A stretch of DNA of 64,000 nucleotides, taken from the NCBI GenBank assembly GCA_019636535.1, contig JAHBXK010000007.1:1-64000 (forward strand), in the 5' to 3' direction. The notes under the pieces are model-generated. The model had not been told where the DNA came from. It ran no database searches and was given only the letters and a program-made list of their open reading frames with translations. Made by a program: the position numbers and the translations under genes. Shown piece by piece: positions 1 to 8,775 of this stretch. How positions within the stretch are numbered: the first letter of the stretch is position 1; each line of letters starts with the position of its first letter. The stretch comes from Phycisphaeraceae bacterium (GTDB taxonomy: Bacteria; Planctomycetota; Phycisphaerae; Phycisphaerales; UBA1924).

Positions 1-636
1 GGTGGCCGTGCCGTTGGTCCAGATGTCCATGATCAACTTGTCGTAGTTCGTGCGCTGACCGACGCGGGTCTCTTCGACCTTGAAGCGGACGCGCTGGACG
101 GGGCTGTAGATCGCGTCGAGCGGGATCAGGCCGATCTCCTGCTCCTCCTGACGGTTGTACTGCTCGCTGGCCGGGATGTAGCCGCGGCCCTTGGCGACGC
201 GCAACTCCATCTCGAAGTCGACCTTGTCCGTCAGCGTGGCGATGACGAGATCCTTGTTGATGATCGTGATGGCCGGATCCGCCTCGATCAGGTCGGCGGT
301 CACGTCGCCTGGCCCGGCGGCGGCCAGTTGCATCGTCTTGGGTTCATCCGACTCCATCCGGACGATCAACGACTTGACGTTGAGGATGATGTCGGTGACG
401 TCTTCCATGACGCCGGGGAGCGACGTGAACTCGTGTGGAGCCCCCTTGAGTTTGATCGCCGTGACGGCGGCGCCTTCGAGCGAACTGAGCAGCACTCGCC
501 GGAGCGAGTTGCCGACCGTCGTGCCGAAGCCGCGCTCGAACGGCTCAACGATGAATCGGCCGAAGGTGTCCGAGCGGAACTTGGGGTCGGAGGTGACACG
601 GGAGGGGAGTTCGAGACCTCGCCAGCGGACGCGCAT
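1..636 (-). CDS. rpoA: RNA polymerase alpha subunit, N-terminal part (cut by window edge)
   Basis: Alpha subunit of RNA polymerase; its N-terminal domain dimerises and nucleates assembly of beta and beta'. Only the first 212 codons are present and the frame stays open to the window edge, so the C-terminal domain is not visible. Residues 36-53 read [18 protein letters not shown], the alpha dimerisation signature, followed by the typical [12 protein letters not shown] stretch. The ATG at 636 was chosen because the family N-terminus begins shortly before this block. It is the last gene of the ribosomal superoperon seen here and lies 192 bases after rpsK; rpsD, usually found between them, is absent. 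Confidence 0.97.
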   Translation of the reverse strand, partial: MRVRWRGLELPSRVTSDPKFRSDTFGRFIVEPFERGFGTTVGNSLRRVLLSSLEGAAVTAIKLKGAPHEFTSLPGVMEDVTDIILNVKSLIVRMESDEPKTMQLAAAGPGDVTADLIEADPAITIINKDLVIATLTDKVDFEMELRVAKGRGYIPASEQYNRQEEQEIGLIPLDAIYSPVQRVRFKVEETRVGQRTNYDKLIMDIWTNGTAT

Positions 637-782
637 GCGATGACCTTTCGAATGTCGGCGGACTTGGGAACAAGTCGCACCCGGATTTCGCTTATCGGGC
701 TGCCGCGGCTGCCGACTCTTGCCGCGGGCCCTGCTGTGCGATGGGTGCCTGTGATCGATCCGGCGTGAACCGAGCGGCGGTG

Positions 783-805
783 GTGCCTGCGTTGAGACCA
801 GGCAC
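783..805 (-). other. Hairpin in the rpsK-rpoA spacer
   Basis: A perfect 7-bp inverted repeat (GTGCCTG / CAGGCAC, 9-nt loop) sits just downstream of rpsK. No T-run follows on the minus strand, so it is not an obvious intrinsic terminator. It could be an mRNA processing or stabilising stem. The rest of the 192-base spacer shows no coding potential I can support. Confidence 0.3.
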
Positions 806-828
806 GCGCCGATCGGGGCGTTTCTGCG

Positions 829-1206
829 TCAGACGCGGCGGCGCTTGGGCGGGCGGCAGCCGTTGTGGGGGATGGGCGTGTGGTCTTCAACGGCACTGAC
901 GCGCAGGCCGGTCGAGACCAAGCCGGTTACGGCTGACTCGCGCCCCGCGCCCGTGCCGCGGATGTAGACCTCGATCTCCGACATGCCGATCTTTCGGGCC
1001 TTCTGCCCGGCGGACTCGCCGGCACGTGTCGCAGCGAAGGGCGTTGCCTTGCGGGCGCCCTTGAAGCCCATCGTCCCGGCCGAATCCCAGCAGACGGTCT
1101 CGCCGTTGGGGTCTGTGATCGTGACGATGGTGTTGTTCTGCGACGCCTTGACGTGCGCGATGCCGCGCGTCACGTTCTTGCGGACTTTCTTGGACTTCTT
1201 GGCCAT
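829..1206 (-). CDS. rpsK: 30S ribosomal protein S11
   Basis: Small-subunit protein S11, which binds 16S rRNA in the platform near the mRNA exit. The 125-residue protein has the family layout: basic N-terminus (AKKSKKVRKNVTRG), central GTMGFKGARKATPFAA block, and the conserved C-terminal DHTPIPHNGCRPPKRRRV. Length is normal for the family. It lies 123 bases after rpsM and precedes rpoA. The ATG at 1206 opens directly on the conserved N-terminus. Confidence 0.98.
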   Translation of the reverse strand: MAKKSKKVRKNVTRGIAHVKASQNNTIVTITDPNGETVCWDSAGTMGFKGARKATPFAATRAGESAGQKARKIGMSEIEVYIRGTGAGRESAVTGLVSTGLRVSAVEDHTPIPHNGCRPPKRRRV

Positions 1207-1329
1207 CTTTCGAGAACTCCTCGGATCATCCGACCGCTTGGGTCGTACCCGATTGGCCGGGCACGAAGCACCGGCCGATCAAACTGTGAACCGGCAATCC
1301 CGGTTGGGACGCCGGACAACGGCTGGCGA

Positions 1330-1710
1330 TTACTTCGCCTTGACACCCTTCTTGCCGGCGACGGTCTTCTTCTTGCCCTTGCGCGTGCGGGCGTTGCATC
1401 GCGTGCGCTGGCCGCGTGTCGGCAACCCACGGCGGTGACGATCTCCGCGATAGGACCGAATGTCCTTGAGGCGCTGAATGTTCTGCTGCACCTGCCGACG
1501 CAGCGCACCCTCAACGAGGAAGCCGGCGTCGATGATGGCGTTGATCTGGGCGAGTTTCTGCTCGTCCACTTCGTTCGCGCGAAGATTCTCGTCGACATCC
1601 GCTTGCTGCAGGATCTGGCGCGCGAACAGCGGGCCGACCCCGTGGATGTACTGGAGGGCGAAGTAGATCTTTTTGCGGTCTGGAATGTCTACACCGGCAA
1701 CACGTGGCAC
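1330..1710 (-). CDS. rpsM: 30S ribosomal protein S13
   Basis: Head protein S13, which contacts the P-site tRNA and the intersubunit bridge. The 126-residue product starts MPRVAGVDIPDRKK and contains the helix-two-turn-helix region with IHGVG, then the conserved SYRGDRHRRGLPTRGQRTR (residues about 91-109) and a basic KKTVAGKK tail. Normal family length. It lies 52 bases downstream of rpmJ and 123 bases upstream of rpsK. Confidence 0.98.
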   Translation of the reverse strand: MPRVAGVDIPDRKKIYFALQYIHGVGPLFARQILQQADVDENLRANEVDEQKLAQINAIIDAGFLVEGALRRQVQQNIQRLKDIRSYRGDRHRRGLPTRGQRTRCNARTRKGKKKTVAGKKGVKAK

Positions 1711-1762
1711 GGACGACTCCTGATAGGTTCGAAGGCTTGAGGGTTCAGAATCCGGAACGGAA

Positions 1763-1879
1763 TCAGCCCTGGACCTGCTTGTGCTTGGGCTCGGACTTGC
1801 AAATCACGCGCACCTTGCCTTTGCGGCGAACCACCTGGCAGTGAGCGCAGACTTTCTTGACGCTTGCTTTGACTTTCAT
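1763..1879 (-). CDS. rpmJ: 50S ribosomal protein L36 (zinc-binding form)
   Basis: L36, the smallest large-subunit protein, 38 residues. It starts [14 protein letters not shown] and carries the zinc-ribbon ligands C11, C14, C27 and H33, so it is the cysteine-containing (C+) form. The frame is open upstream to about 1972, but the family always starts at MKV, so the ATG at 1879 is used. This contrasts with S14 in the same operon, which has lost its zinc ligands. The gene follows an unusually long 244-base gap after infA. Confidence 0.96.
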   Translation of the reverse strand: MKVKASVKKVCAHCQVVRRKGKVRVICKSEPKHKQVQG

Positions 1880-2123
1880 GGCGATTCTCGGGCAAGCCGC
1901 TGACCCTCCAAGACCCCTTGTTGAGGTTCTCGCCAGAGCCAACGGAATGGTGCGAACGGGACTTCGAGACAAACAGCCCGGGCGGCAGCGAGCCCGCGAG
2001 GGCGTAGAGGCAATGTTAGGCAGCCCTTTGCCAAACGTCGCGGTTTATGCCGCGATCACCCTCCAGCCCCACCGCGTGCATCGCGGACTTACATACCGAA
2101 CTTAATCCAAAAATCGCGCCCGG
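1880..2123 (-). other. 244-base gap between infA and rpmJ
   Basis: Most spacers in this operon are 50-90 bases, while this one is 244. map and adk, which often lie near secY and infA in other bacteria, are absent. I see no reading frame, tRNA or clear terminator here. A second promoter or a leader for the alpha part of the operon is possible but no convincing -35/-10 pair was found. Confidence 0.4.
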
Positions 2124-2342
2124 TCACTGACGGTAGGTGATCCGTGCTTTAGTCAGGTCGTAGGGGCTGAGTTCGACGGTGACCTTATCGCCGGGGAGGA
2201 TGCGGATGTAGTTCATTCGCATCTTTCCGGAGACGTAGGCGAGAACCTTGTGGTTGTTTGGGAGTCGGACCATGAACATGGCGTTGGGAAGGGACTCCTC
2301 AACGACCGCATCCAGAGTGAGTTTGTCGTCTTGCTTGGGCAT
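2124..2342 (-). CDS. infA: Translation initiation factor IF-1
   Basis: IF-1, an OB-fold protein that occupies the ribosomal A site during initiation. The 72-residue length is exactly typical. It shows the OB-fold core [16 protein letters not shown], then [24 protein letters not shown] and the C-terminal [15 protein letters not shown]. It lies 67 bases after secY with no adk or map between them. Confidence 0.98.
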   Translation of the reverse strand: MPKQDDKLTLDAVVEESLPNAMFMVRLPNNHKVLAYVSGKMRMNYIRILPGDKVTVELSPYDLTKARITYRQ

Positions 2343-2409
2343 ACATCTCCGAGTGACCGGCGGACGTGCCGGGACGGGGCGATTCTAGATCGGGAGCGGA
2401 ACGAGCGGC

Positions 2410-3807
2410 TCAGGACGCCCGGGCGGAGCGAATCCGGCCAGCGCTCGAGCCGTCGTCCTTGGCAAGGAAGCCCGCGTAGTTGCGCATCAGGAGGTTGGCC
2501 TCGAGGCGCTGGATGAAGTCGAGGAGCACGGAGACCACGATCAGCAACCCCGTGCCGCCGAGGAACTGCGTGACGTTCATCGGCAGACCGAGCGCGCCGT
2601 GGATGACCGTGGGCGCGAGCGCGATGACCGACAGGAACGCCGCGCCGACGAACGTGATGCGCTCCATCACGGCTTCGAGGTACTCGGCTGTTCGAGGTCC
2701 GGGACGCAGGCCAGGGATGAACGAGCCGTGGTCGCGGAGGTTCTTGCTCATCTCCTCGGGGTTGAACTGGACGGTGATCCAGAAGTAACTGAAGAAGTAG
2801 ATCAGCACCAGTTCGAACATGACATGGAGGAAGTTGCCGAAGGACATCTGCAACGACAACCACTCGAAGAACGTGCTCGCCGAATTGGACCCACCGCCGC
2901 CCTTGACTGCGTTGGCGATCGCGGTGAGAACGATCGCCGGGAAGATCATGAGGCTGGAGGCGAAGATGACGGGCATCACGCCGCCGTGATTGACGCGAAG
3001 GGGGAGATACGACTTCTGGCCGCCGAAGACCTTGCGGCCGCGTGTGTGCTTGGCCTGCTGGATCGGGATACGTCGTTGGGCGATGGTCATGATGACCGCA
3101 CCACCGACAACCACAACGAACCCGGCGAGGATGAACATCAGGCCCGAAACACCGATGCGGGCGTCGGGCTCGGTGCCGAAATTGTCGATCAGGTAGACGA
3201 CGGCCGACGGCATGTTGGCGAGAATGCCCGCGGCGATGATCATCGACACGCCGTTGCCGATGCCGTACTTGTCGATCTGTTCGCCGAGCCACATGAGGAA
3301 CATGGTGCCGGCGGTGAGTGCCGACACGGCCATGACCCACCACAGCGGCGTGCTCATCCACTGCGGGTACACGAGGCCAAGGCTGCCGATGTACTGCAGC
3401 CAGAAAACCGATTGAACGAGGCACAAACCCAGCGTCGCTAGTCGCGTCCACTCCTGGATCTTGCGCTGGCCGCTCGGACCTTCGTTGCGCATCGCCTTGA
3501 TGCTCGGCACGACGCTCGCCAGCAACTGGAAAATAATCGATGCCGAGATGTAGGGCATGATGCCCAGACCGAAAATCGTCGATTGCCCAAGAGCACCGCC
3601 CGAGAACATCGTGACGACCTGGGTTGCCTTGCCGAGCACGGATCCTGACTCGACCTGATTTCGGAAGAACTCGACCAGAGCCTCCTGGTTGACGCCGGGC
3701 AGCGGGATGAAGTGGCCCATCCGATAGACGGCGAGCATCCCCAAGGTGAAGAGCACCTTGTTTCGCAGTTCGGCGATCCGGAAGACGTTGATCAGAGCCT
3801 GGAGCAT
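2410..3807 (-). CDS. secY: Protein translocase subunit SecY
   Basis: Channel-forming subunit of the Sec translocon in the inner membrane; it moves unfolded pre-proteins driven by SecA or the ribosome. The 465-residue protein has the about ten hydrophobic segments of the family. Recognisable parts are MLQALINVFRIAELRNKVLF at the N-terminus, the plug/TM2 block SALGQSTIFGLGIMPYISAS-like sequence near residues 70-90, and the cytosolic loop with PGLRPGPRTAEYLEAVMERI that contacts SecA and the ribosome. It sits between rplO and infA, its usual spc-operon place. Confidence 0.97.
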   Translation of the reverse strand: MLQALINVFRIAELRNKVLFTLGMLAVYRMGHFIPLPGVNQEALVEFFRNQVESGSVLGKATQVVTMFSGGALGQSTIFGLGIMPYISASIIFQLLASVVPSIKAMRNEGPSGQRKIQEWTRLATLGLCLVQSVFWLQYIGSLGLVYPQWMSTPLWWVMAVSALTAGTMFLMWLGEQIDKYGIGNGVSMIIAAGILANMPSAVVYLIDNFGTEPDARIGVSGLMFILAGFVVVVGGAVIMTIAQRRIPIQQAKHTRGRKVFGGQKSYLPLRVNHGGVMPVIFASSLMIFPAIVLTAIANAVKGGGGSNSASTFFEWLSLQMSFGNFLHVMFELVLIYFFSYFWITVQFNPEEMSKNLRDHGSFIPGLRPGPRTAEYLEAVMERITFVGAAFLSVIALAPTVIHGALGLPMNVTQFLGGTGLLIVVSVLLDFIQRLEANLLMRNYAGFLAKDDGSSAGRIRSARAS

Positions 3808-3895
3808 TTCGTCGGCGTCCGTGCGGGGAAGGGGGTCACTCGGCCGCGTTCGGGTCGGTCATGTCGCGGGCTGGGCCTGTGCGACGGGCCGCCGA

Positions 3896-4513
3896 TCACT
3901 TGCCCTTCTTCTTGGCGTCCTCGGCCCCTTCGCCCTCGTCACCGGACGCGACGGGCTTGCGGGCCTTGGACTTGCGATTGAGTTTCTTGGTGAGTTTCTT
4001 GGGCGTTCGGTCGTCGCTGTTGCGATCGACTCCCCGGACAAAGTCGCGGCGCGTGCCCGACTCGACGACCGATCCACCCGAGTCGGTGATGAGTTTGCGG
4101 GCCTTGTCAGAGACACGGGCCGCGTTCACGTTCAACTTCACGCTGAGTTTCTGATCCCCCAAGTCGCCGAGGATCTTCAGGTCGCGCGAGAGATCGCGGA
4201 TCAGGCCCGCCTTGATCAGCGAATCGGCGTTCACGTCGCCGCCCTTTGCGAAGTCAGGGTGCTGCGCGATCGCACGCAGGTTCACGATCCAGAAGCGACT
4301 GGCAAACTTGAAGTTGGAGAAGCCGAACTTGCGCAGGCGGCGGAAGTACGGCATTTGCCCGCCCTCGAACGCCTGCTTGGCGGCATAGCCGGAGCGGGAC
4401 GAAGCGCCCTTCTGTCCGCGGCCGGCACGCTTGCCGCCAGAACCGGTGCCCCGGCCAACGCGCTTGCGCGCCTTGTACTTGCCGGCATCCTTGGTGATTT
4501 CGTGGATCATCAT
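3896..4513 (-). CDS. rplO: 50S ribosomal protein L15 with long basic C-terminal tail
   Basis: L15, a 23S rRNA-binding protein. The start at 4513 gives MMIHEITKDAGKYK, preceded by GGGAG. The glycine/arginine-rich N-terminus (KRVGRGTGSGGKRAGRGQKG) and the MPYFRRLRKFGFSN block are canonical. The protein is 205 residues, whereas most family members are about 145-150. The extra part after about residue 155 is a lysine/arginine-rich then acidic low-complexity tail ending GEGAEDAKKKGK. rpmD (L30), normally between S5 and L15, is absent here. Confidence 0.96.
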   Translation of the reverse strand: MMIHEITKDAGKYKARKRVGRGTGSGGKRAGRGQKGASSRSGYAAKQAFEGGQMPYFRRLRKFGFSNFKFASRFWIVNLRAIAQHPDFAKGGDVNADSLIKAGLIRDLSRDLKILGDLGDQKLSVKLNVNAARVSDKARKLITDSGGSVVESGTRRDFVRGVDRNSDDRTPKKLTKKLNRKSKARKPVASGDEGEGAEDAKKKGK

Positions 4514-4579
4514 GGTCGGGTATCTCCCGGATCGAAGCGTGCTGGACGGTTGAACAGAGCGTTGGAATCTAAAGAGCAA

Positions 4580-5281
4580 TCAAGCCGATTGAGCGGACTG
4601 CGAAGCCGCGTCCGCAGATGGGGCCGCGGCGGGCGCGTCCTGCTGCTGTTGGTCACGACGACGCGGACGACCGCCACCGCCACGACCACGACGCTCGGAG
4701 CCGAGCGTGTTGACCGGGCCGCGGGCGCGCTGGCCGGCGGGACGCTCGGGCATGTGCGCCTTGCCGCGCTCGATCTTGTCCTCGATCTCGGTGCGGCCGA
4801 GGTCTTGACCCCTGAGACCGGCGACCGTCGTTGCCGGTCGGATCTGCTGGAGGGCCTCGAACGTGGCCTTGAGCGAGTTGCGAGCGTTGGTCGAGCCGTA
4901 GCACTTGGTGAGGCAGTCGCTGACGCCCGCCATCTCGAGGATGGAGCGAACGACCGTGCCCGCGACAACACCGGTTCCGGGCGCGGCGGGGATCAGTCGG
5001 ACCTTGGACGCTGAGAAGCGACCCTCGACCTCGTGGTTGATGGTCGTACCGATGCGGTGGATGTTGATCAGGCTGCGCTTCGCGTACTTCTGCGCCTTCT
5101 CGATCGCGGTGGGCACTTCCTTGGACTTGGCGTAGCCGAAGCCCACCTGGCCGTTGCGATTGCCGACCACGACGAGGGCACCGAAACTGAACCGCCGACC
5201 GCCCTTGACGGTTGAGGCGGTGCGGTAGACGCCGATCGTGGTCGATTCGAGACTGGATGATTCGTCGATGAGTTCTGCCAT
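4580..5281 (-). CDS. rpsE: 30S ribosomal protein S5 with C-terminal extension
   Basis: S5, involved in decoding accuracy and mRNA helicase activity of the 30S subunit. The double-stranded RNA-binding-like N-terminal domain (TVKGGRRFSFGALVVVGNRN) and the C-terminal domain (ARNSLKATFEALQ) are intact within the first about 165 residues. The total length of 233 exceeds the usual 160-175 because of a Gly/Arg-rich stretch followed by Gln and Ala/Ser-rich sequence. The neighbouring L15 also has a low-complexity tail. Spacing to rplO is 66 bases. Confidence 0.97.
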   Translation of the reverse strand: MAELIDESSSLESTTIGVYRTASTVKGGRRFSFGALVVVGNRNGQVGFGYAKSKEVPTAIEKAQKYAKRSLINIHRIGTTINHEVEGRFSASKVRLIPAAPGTGVVAGTVVRSILEMAGVSDCLTKCYGSTNARNSLKATFEALQQIRPATTVAGLRGQDLGRTEIEDKIERGKAHMPERPAGQRARGPVNTLGSERRGRGGGGRPRRRDQQQQDAPAAAPSADAASQSAQSA

Positions 5282-5348
5282 TGGGCTTCTTCTGTGCTGG
5301 GCCGGACGTTGCCGGGCATGCGTGATCGCTGGGTCTTGAGTGCTTGTG

Positions 5349-5708
5349 TCAGAACTTCAGGCCGCCCTCGCGTGCGGCATCGGCCAGGGCCTTGACGCGC
5401 CCGTGGAAGCGGAATCCGCCCCGGTCGAACGCGACCTGCTTGATACCGGCCTTCACCGCCCGATCGGCGATGAGTTTGCCGACGGAGGCCGCGCTCTTGC
5501 AATTGCCCTTGTTGTCCGCGACACCATCCTCGACGCTCGACGCACAGACGAGGGTGCGTCCGGCGAGATCGTCGATGACCTGTGCGTGGATGTGCTTGAG
5601 CGACTTGTAGATTGCCAAACGGGGACGGTCGGGCGTGCCGGAGACGGCGCCACGAATCGACTTGTGCCGTCGCTGCCTGCGGAATGCCTTGTGTTTGCCT
5701 TTGTCCAT
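5349..5708 (-). CDS. rplR: 50S ribosomal protein L18
   Basis: L18, which binds 5S rRNA with L5 to form part of the central protuberance. The 119-residue product begins [20 protein letters not shown], continues with [20 protein letters not shown], and ends with the conserved [20 protein letters not shown] and AREGGLKF. Length and order match the family. It lies 65 bases after rplF. Confidence 0.98.
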   Translation of the reverse strand: MDKGKHKAFRRQRRHKSIRGAVSGTPDRPRLAIYKSLKHIHAQVIDDLAGRTLVCASSVEDGVADNKGNCKSAASVGKLIADRAVKAGIKQVAFDRGGFRFHGRVKALADAAREGGLKF

Positions 5709-5773
5709 GATTCGAGCCGCCTGATGAGAACGGGGCGTGTTGGTTTCGTGAACGCGTGAACTCTGACCTTGAA

Positions 5774-6325
5774 TCAGCCGCCGAAGGCCTTGCCTTGCTT
5801 GCGACGGATGACCTCTTCCTTGTACTTGACGCCTTTGCCGTTGTAGGGCTCGGGCTTGCGATGGGCGCGCATCTGGGAAGCGAACTGCCCGACCATGCGC
5901 TTGTCCGGCCCTTTGATGGTGACGAACTGCTTCTCGACGGTGACGTCGAGTCCCTGCGGAATGTCCATAAAGATGGCGTTGGCAAAGCCGAGGGTCATCT
6001 TGAGTTTCTTACCCTGCACGGTTGCCGTCCAGCCGACGCCGACGACCTCCATCGTTTTCTCGTAGCCCTTGGTCACGCCCTCGATCATGTTGTTGATCAG
6101 GGCGCGCGTGGTGCCCCAATCGGCGCGGGCCTGACGATCCTCGGCTGTCCCCTCGGGGATCGCGACGGTGATCGACTTGTCCGCCTCGGCGAAGTTCACC
6201 TTGACGGTCGAAGGGAGTTTCATCGAGAGCGAGGTCTTCGGACCCGCGATCGTGATGCTGTTCGCCGAGATCGACGGCTTGACGCCGGCGGGCACGGAGA
6301 TGGGTTTCTTTCCGATTCTTGACAT
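5774..6325 (-). CDS. rplF: 50S ribosomal protein L6
   Basis: L6, a two-domain protein at the base of the L7/L12 stalk near the factor-binding centre. The start at 6325 gives [15 protein letters not shown], the canonical opening, with GAGGAG upstream; twelve more codons are open upstream but are not typical. The C-terminal signature [20 protein letters not shown] and [13 protein letters not shown] are present. The 183 residues match the usual size of about 180. Confidence 0.98.
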   Translation of the reverse strand: MSRIGKKPISVPAGVKPSISANSITIAGPKTSLSMKLPSTVKVNFAEADKSITVAIPEGTAEDRQARADWGTTRALINNMIEGVTKGYEKTMEVVGVGWTATVQGKKLKMTLGFANAIFMDIPQGLDVTVEKQFVTIKGPDKRMVGQFASQMRAHRKPEPYNGKGVKYKEEVIRRKQGKAFGG

Positions 6326-6445
6326 GGTCTGTTGCTCCTCATCCGCCGAACGGACTTTCAAGCAGGTTGGCGGACGGCTTCGACTCGGGGTGGAGGGGAT
6401 CTCTTGAACAAAGACTCGTGCATGACAGCGGAAACGCTGACGTGA

Positions 6446-6844
6446 TCAACTGACGGTGCAGACCAGCTCGCCGCCGACGCGTTCGGCGCGGGCCTTGCGG
6501 TCGGACATGACGCCCTTGGAGGTGGAAACGACGCAGATGCCAAGGCCCTGGAGCGGGCGGGGCAAGTCGTCAACGCTTCGGTAGACGCGTCGGCCGGGCT
6601 TGGACTCGCGCTGAAGGTCGTGCAGAATCTGCTCGCCACGCGGGCCGTAACGGAGCGAGACCTTCAGTTTGCCGAAGCGGCCGTCCTCAACGACCTCGAA
6701 GCCGTTGATGTATCCCTCGTCGCGCAGAACCTCGGCGATGGCGCGGCACACCTTGGTGTTGGTGCACGCGACGGCCTTGGCGCGGTTCCGCGAGGCGTTG
6801 CGGATTCGGGTGAGCATGTCGGCGATTGGGTCGTTGACTGCCAT
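6446..6844 (-). CDS. rpsH: 30S ribosomal protein S8
   Basis: S8, a primary 16S rRNA-binding protein that in many bacteria also represses its own operon. The 132-residue product starts MAVNDPIADMLTRIRNASRN and ends with the family C-terminus GLGICVVSTSKGVMSDRKAR, then GGELVCTVS. Length is typical. It lies 66 bases after rpsN and 120 bases before rplF, one of the larger spacers in the spc part. Confidence 0.98.
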   Translation of the reverse strand: MAVNDPIADMLTRIRNASRNRAKAVACTNTKVCRAIAEVLRDEGYINGFEVVEDGRFGKLKVSLRYGPRGEQILHDLQRESKPGRRVYRSVDDLPRPLQGLGICVVSTSKGVMSDRKARAERVGGELVCTVS

Positions 6845-6910
6845 CGGGCGTTCTCGTTCTTGCTGATTCGTGGTCGTTGGGTCTGAATGTGGGTCGGTGG
6901 GAACTGATGC

Positions 6911-7096
6911 TTACCAACTTGACTTGCGCATGCCGGGGATCTTGCCCTCAAGGGCGAGTTTGCGCAGCATGATGCGGCTGATGCGGAACTTGCGGTACAC
7001 GCCGCGTGCGCGCCCGGTCAACTCGCAGCGGCGCACCGTGCGCGAGGAAAACTTGGGGGTCCGCTTGGCTCGTGCGGTCTGTGCCTTGGTGGCCAT
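6911..7096 (-). CDS. rpsN: 30S ribosomal protein S14, short form lacking the zinc site
   Basis: S14 of the short 61-residue class (ends [10 protein letters not shown]). Short S14 proteins normally carry a zinc ribbon with two CxxC pairs. Here only C24 remains: the first pair reads CELT and the second region reads RISRIM, so three of four ligands are gone and zinc binding is unlikely. The rest ([32 protein letters not shown]) is a normal S14 scaffold. It sits between rplE and rpsH, as expected. Zinc-free S14 is usually the longer, about 100-residue class. Confidence 0.96.
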   Translation of the reverse strand: MATKAQTARAKRTPKFSSRTVRRCELTGRARGVYRKFRISRIMLRKLALEGKIPGMRKSSW

Positions 7097-7166
7097 GCTC
7101 GGTCGTCTCCGTTCGGTCGAGGGCGCGGCGTCGCGCCCGGTGTGTGATCGATGTTCCGAGGCGTCG

Positions 7167-7808
7167 TCAGGCCGCCTTCTCGTCCTTCTTGAAGGGCATG
7201 CCGAGTTCGCCCAGGACGAAACGGCTCATCTCCGGGTTCGAGTCGGACATAATGAAGTTGATGTTCATGCCGTGGGTGAAGTTCACCTCGGCCATGTTAA
7301 TCTCGGGGAACACGCCCTGCTCGGTCAGGCCCATCGAGTAGTTGCCCTGCCGGTCGAAGGCTCGGTCGTTCAGGCCGCGGAAGTCCTTGATACGCGGCGT
7401 GGCGAGGTTGATCAGGCGATCGAGAAAGTGCCACATGCGGTCGCGGCGGAGCGTGACCATGATCGCCGTTTCGTACCCCTCGCGGACCTTGAAGTTCGAG
7501 ACGCTCTTCTTGGCCTTGATCACCACGGGCTTCTGGCCGGTGATCTTCGTGAGCGTTTCGATCGCGGTCTGACGGACGGTCGGCGGGAGTTTCGTCCCCT
7601 CGAGGTGCCGGCCGAGGTTCACGTTCAGCACGATCGCCCGGAGCCGGGGGCGCTGCATCGGGTTCTTGAGTCCGAATTTCTCACCGACCTTGCTCCCGAT
7701 CTCCGCGTCGTAGCGGGTCTTCAGGCGTGGCGTGGTGCGCGGACCGGTATCCTCGGGTGAATCGGCCTGCTTGCTCTTCTTCGGCTTGGTTGTCGTGTCC
7801 TTGGCCAT
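7167..7808 (-). CDS. rplE: 50S ribosomal protein L5
   Basis: L5, which binds 5S rRNA and contacts the P-site tRNA. The 213-residue protein is longer than the usual about 180 because of a charged, disordered-looking N-terminal extension of about 28 residues ([20 protein letters not shown]). The core has [18 protein letters not shown], the [20 protein letters not shown] block and the [12 protein letters not shown] helix. The ATG at 7808 was kept because no later ATG precedes the conserved core without losing sequence. Confidence 0.97.
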   Translation of the reverse strand: MAKDTTTKPKKSKQADSPEDTGPRTTPRLKTRYDAEIGSKVGEKFGLKNPMQRPRLRAIVLNVNLGRHLEGTKLPPTVRQTAIETLTKITGQKPVVIKAKKSVSNFKVREGYETAIMVTLRRDRMWHFLDRLINLATPRIKDFRGLNDRAFDRQGNYSMGLTEQGVFPEINMAEVNFTHGMNINFIMSDSNPEMSRFVLGELGMPFKKDEKAA

Positions 7809-7870
7809 GGTTCAGACTCGCTCGTTGCTGGATCTTGCTGGTGCGGGCAAACGGTTGGTCGCCCGTGATC

Positions 7871-8224
7871 TCACTTGGACTTGGCGCTCTTCTTTGCCTC
7901 AGGACCCCGAACGACGCCGAGTTCCTGCCCGTTGCTGGCCGCGACGCGGACTTTGCTCCCGTCGGGCTTGGTCACAAACCGCACACGCGTGGGCTTACCT
8001 TCGACGACAGGGCTGACGTTGGAGATGTGGATCCCGGCTTCGCGGGTGACGATGCCGCCCTGAGGGCTCAGGCGGTTGGGCTTGATGTGCTTGGTGCGAA
8101 GGTTCAGACCTTTGATGATCACGCGCTCGTTCTTGGTGTCGACGCGCATGATGGTCCCGGTCTGACCGCGCAGCGACCCGCTGGTCACCATCACCAGATC
8201 ACCCTTTCGAACGTGCCGTGCCAT
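7871..8224 (-). CDS. rplX: 50S ribosomal protein L24
   Basis: L24, an early 23S rRNA assembly protein with a KOW motif. The 117-residue product starts MARHVRKGDLVMVTSGSLRG, with the KOW segment GQTGTIMRVDTKNERVIIKG, then HIKPNRLSPQGGIVTREAGI. Length is within the normal range. It lies 62 bases before rplE and 87 bases after rplN. Confidence 0.97.
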   Translation of the reverse strand: MARHVRKGDLVMVTSGSLRGQTGTIMRVDTKNERVIIKGLNLRTKHIKPNRLSPQGGIVTREAGIHISNVSPVVEGKPTRVRFVTKPDGSKVRVAASNGQELGVVRGPEAKKSAKSK

Positions 8225-8311
8225 CTCGTGATCTTCCTTTGCTCGTTGGGTCGCTCGTTCGGACGAGCGTCGGGAATGCGGGGAGAAACAGTGAACAGAG
8301 GTGAAACGAAC

Positions 8312-8698
8312 TCAAACGACTTCGGGCGCCAGAGAGACGATCTTCATGTAGTTGCGGTCGCGAAGTTCACGGGCAACCGGCCCGAAGATGCGTGTGCCCT
8401 TGGGGTTGCCGTCGTCGGCGATGAGCACCACGGCGTTGGCATCGAACTTGACGTACGAGCCATCGGGGCGGCGGGTCGGCTTGGTCGTGCGGACAACCAC
8501 GGCCTTGGACTTGTCGCCCGCCTTGACGTCCGAGCCCGGGAGCGCCTTCTTGATCGAAACCAGCACGCGGTCGCCCACGTCGGCCGTGCGGCGCGTGAAC
8601 TTGCCGCTGCCGGTCGAGCCGCCGTACACGCGGATCACATAGGCGATCTTGGCACCGGAGTTGTCGGCCACTTCACACCTGGTTTCTTGCTGCAGCAT
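8312..8698 (-). CDS. rplN: 50S ribosomal protein L14
   Basis: L14, which bridges to the 30S subunit and binds the silencing factor RsfS. The 128-residue product begins [20 protein letters not shown]. It has the signature [20 protein letters not shown] and [20 protein letters not shown], and ends [19 protein letters not shown]. The length is close to the usual 122. Normal spc-operon position after rpsQ. Confidence 0.98.
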   Translation of the reverse strand: MLQQETRCEVADNSGAKIAYVIRVYGGSTGSGKFTRRTADVGDRVLVSIKKALPGSDVKAGDKSKAVVVRTTKPTRRPDGSYVKFDANAVVLIADDGNPKGTRIFGPVARELRDRNYMKIVSLAPEVV

Positions 8699-8775
8699 GG
8701 TCGGGGTCTCGGTCGGACGTGCTCGGGACGGAACGGACGGGGCTCGATCGGTCGAACATCAAATCTGCGGTCGGT

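Noticed and set aside
3746..5014. Long plus-strand open frame (422 codons) opposite rplO and rpsE
   Set aside because: It lies entirely on the other strand of conserved ribosomal genes, starts at no ribosome site and reads as low-complexity Arg/Ala/Leu. It is a by-product of high GC.
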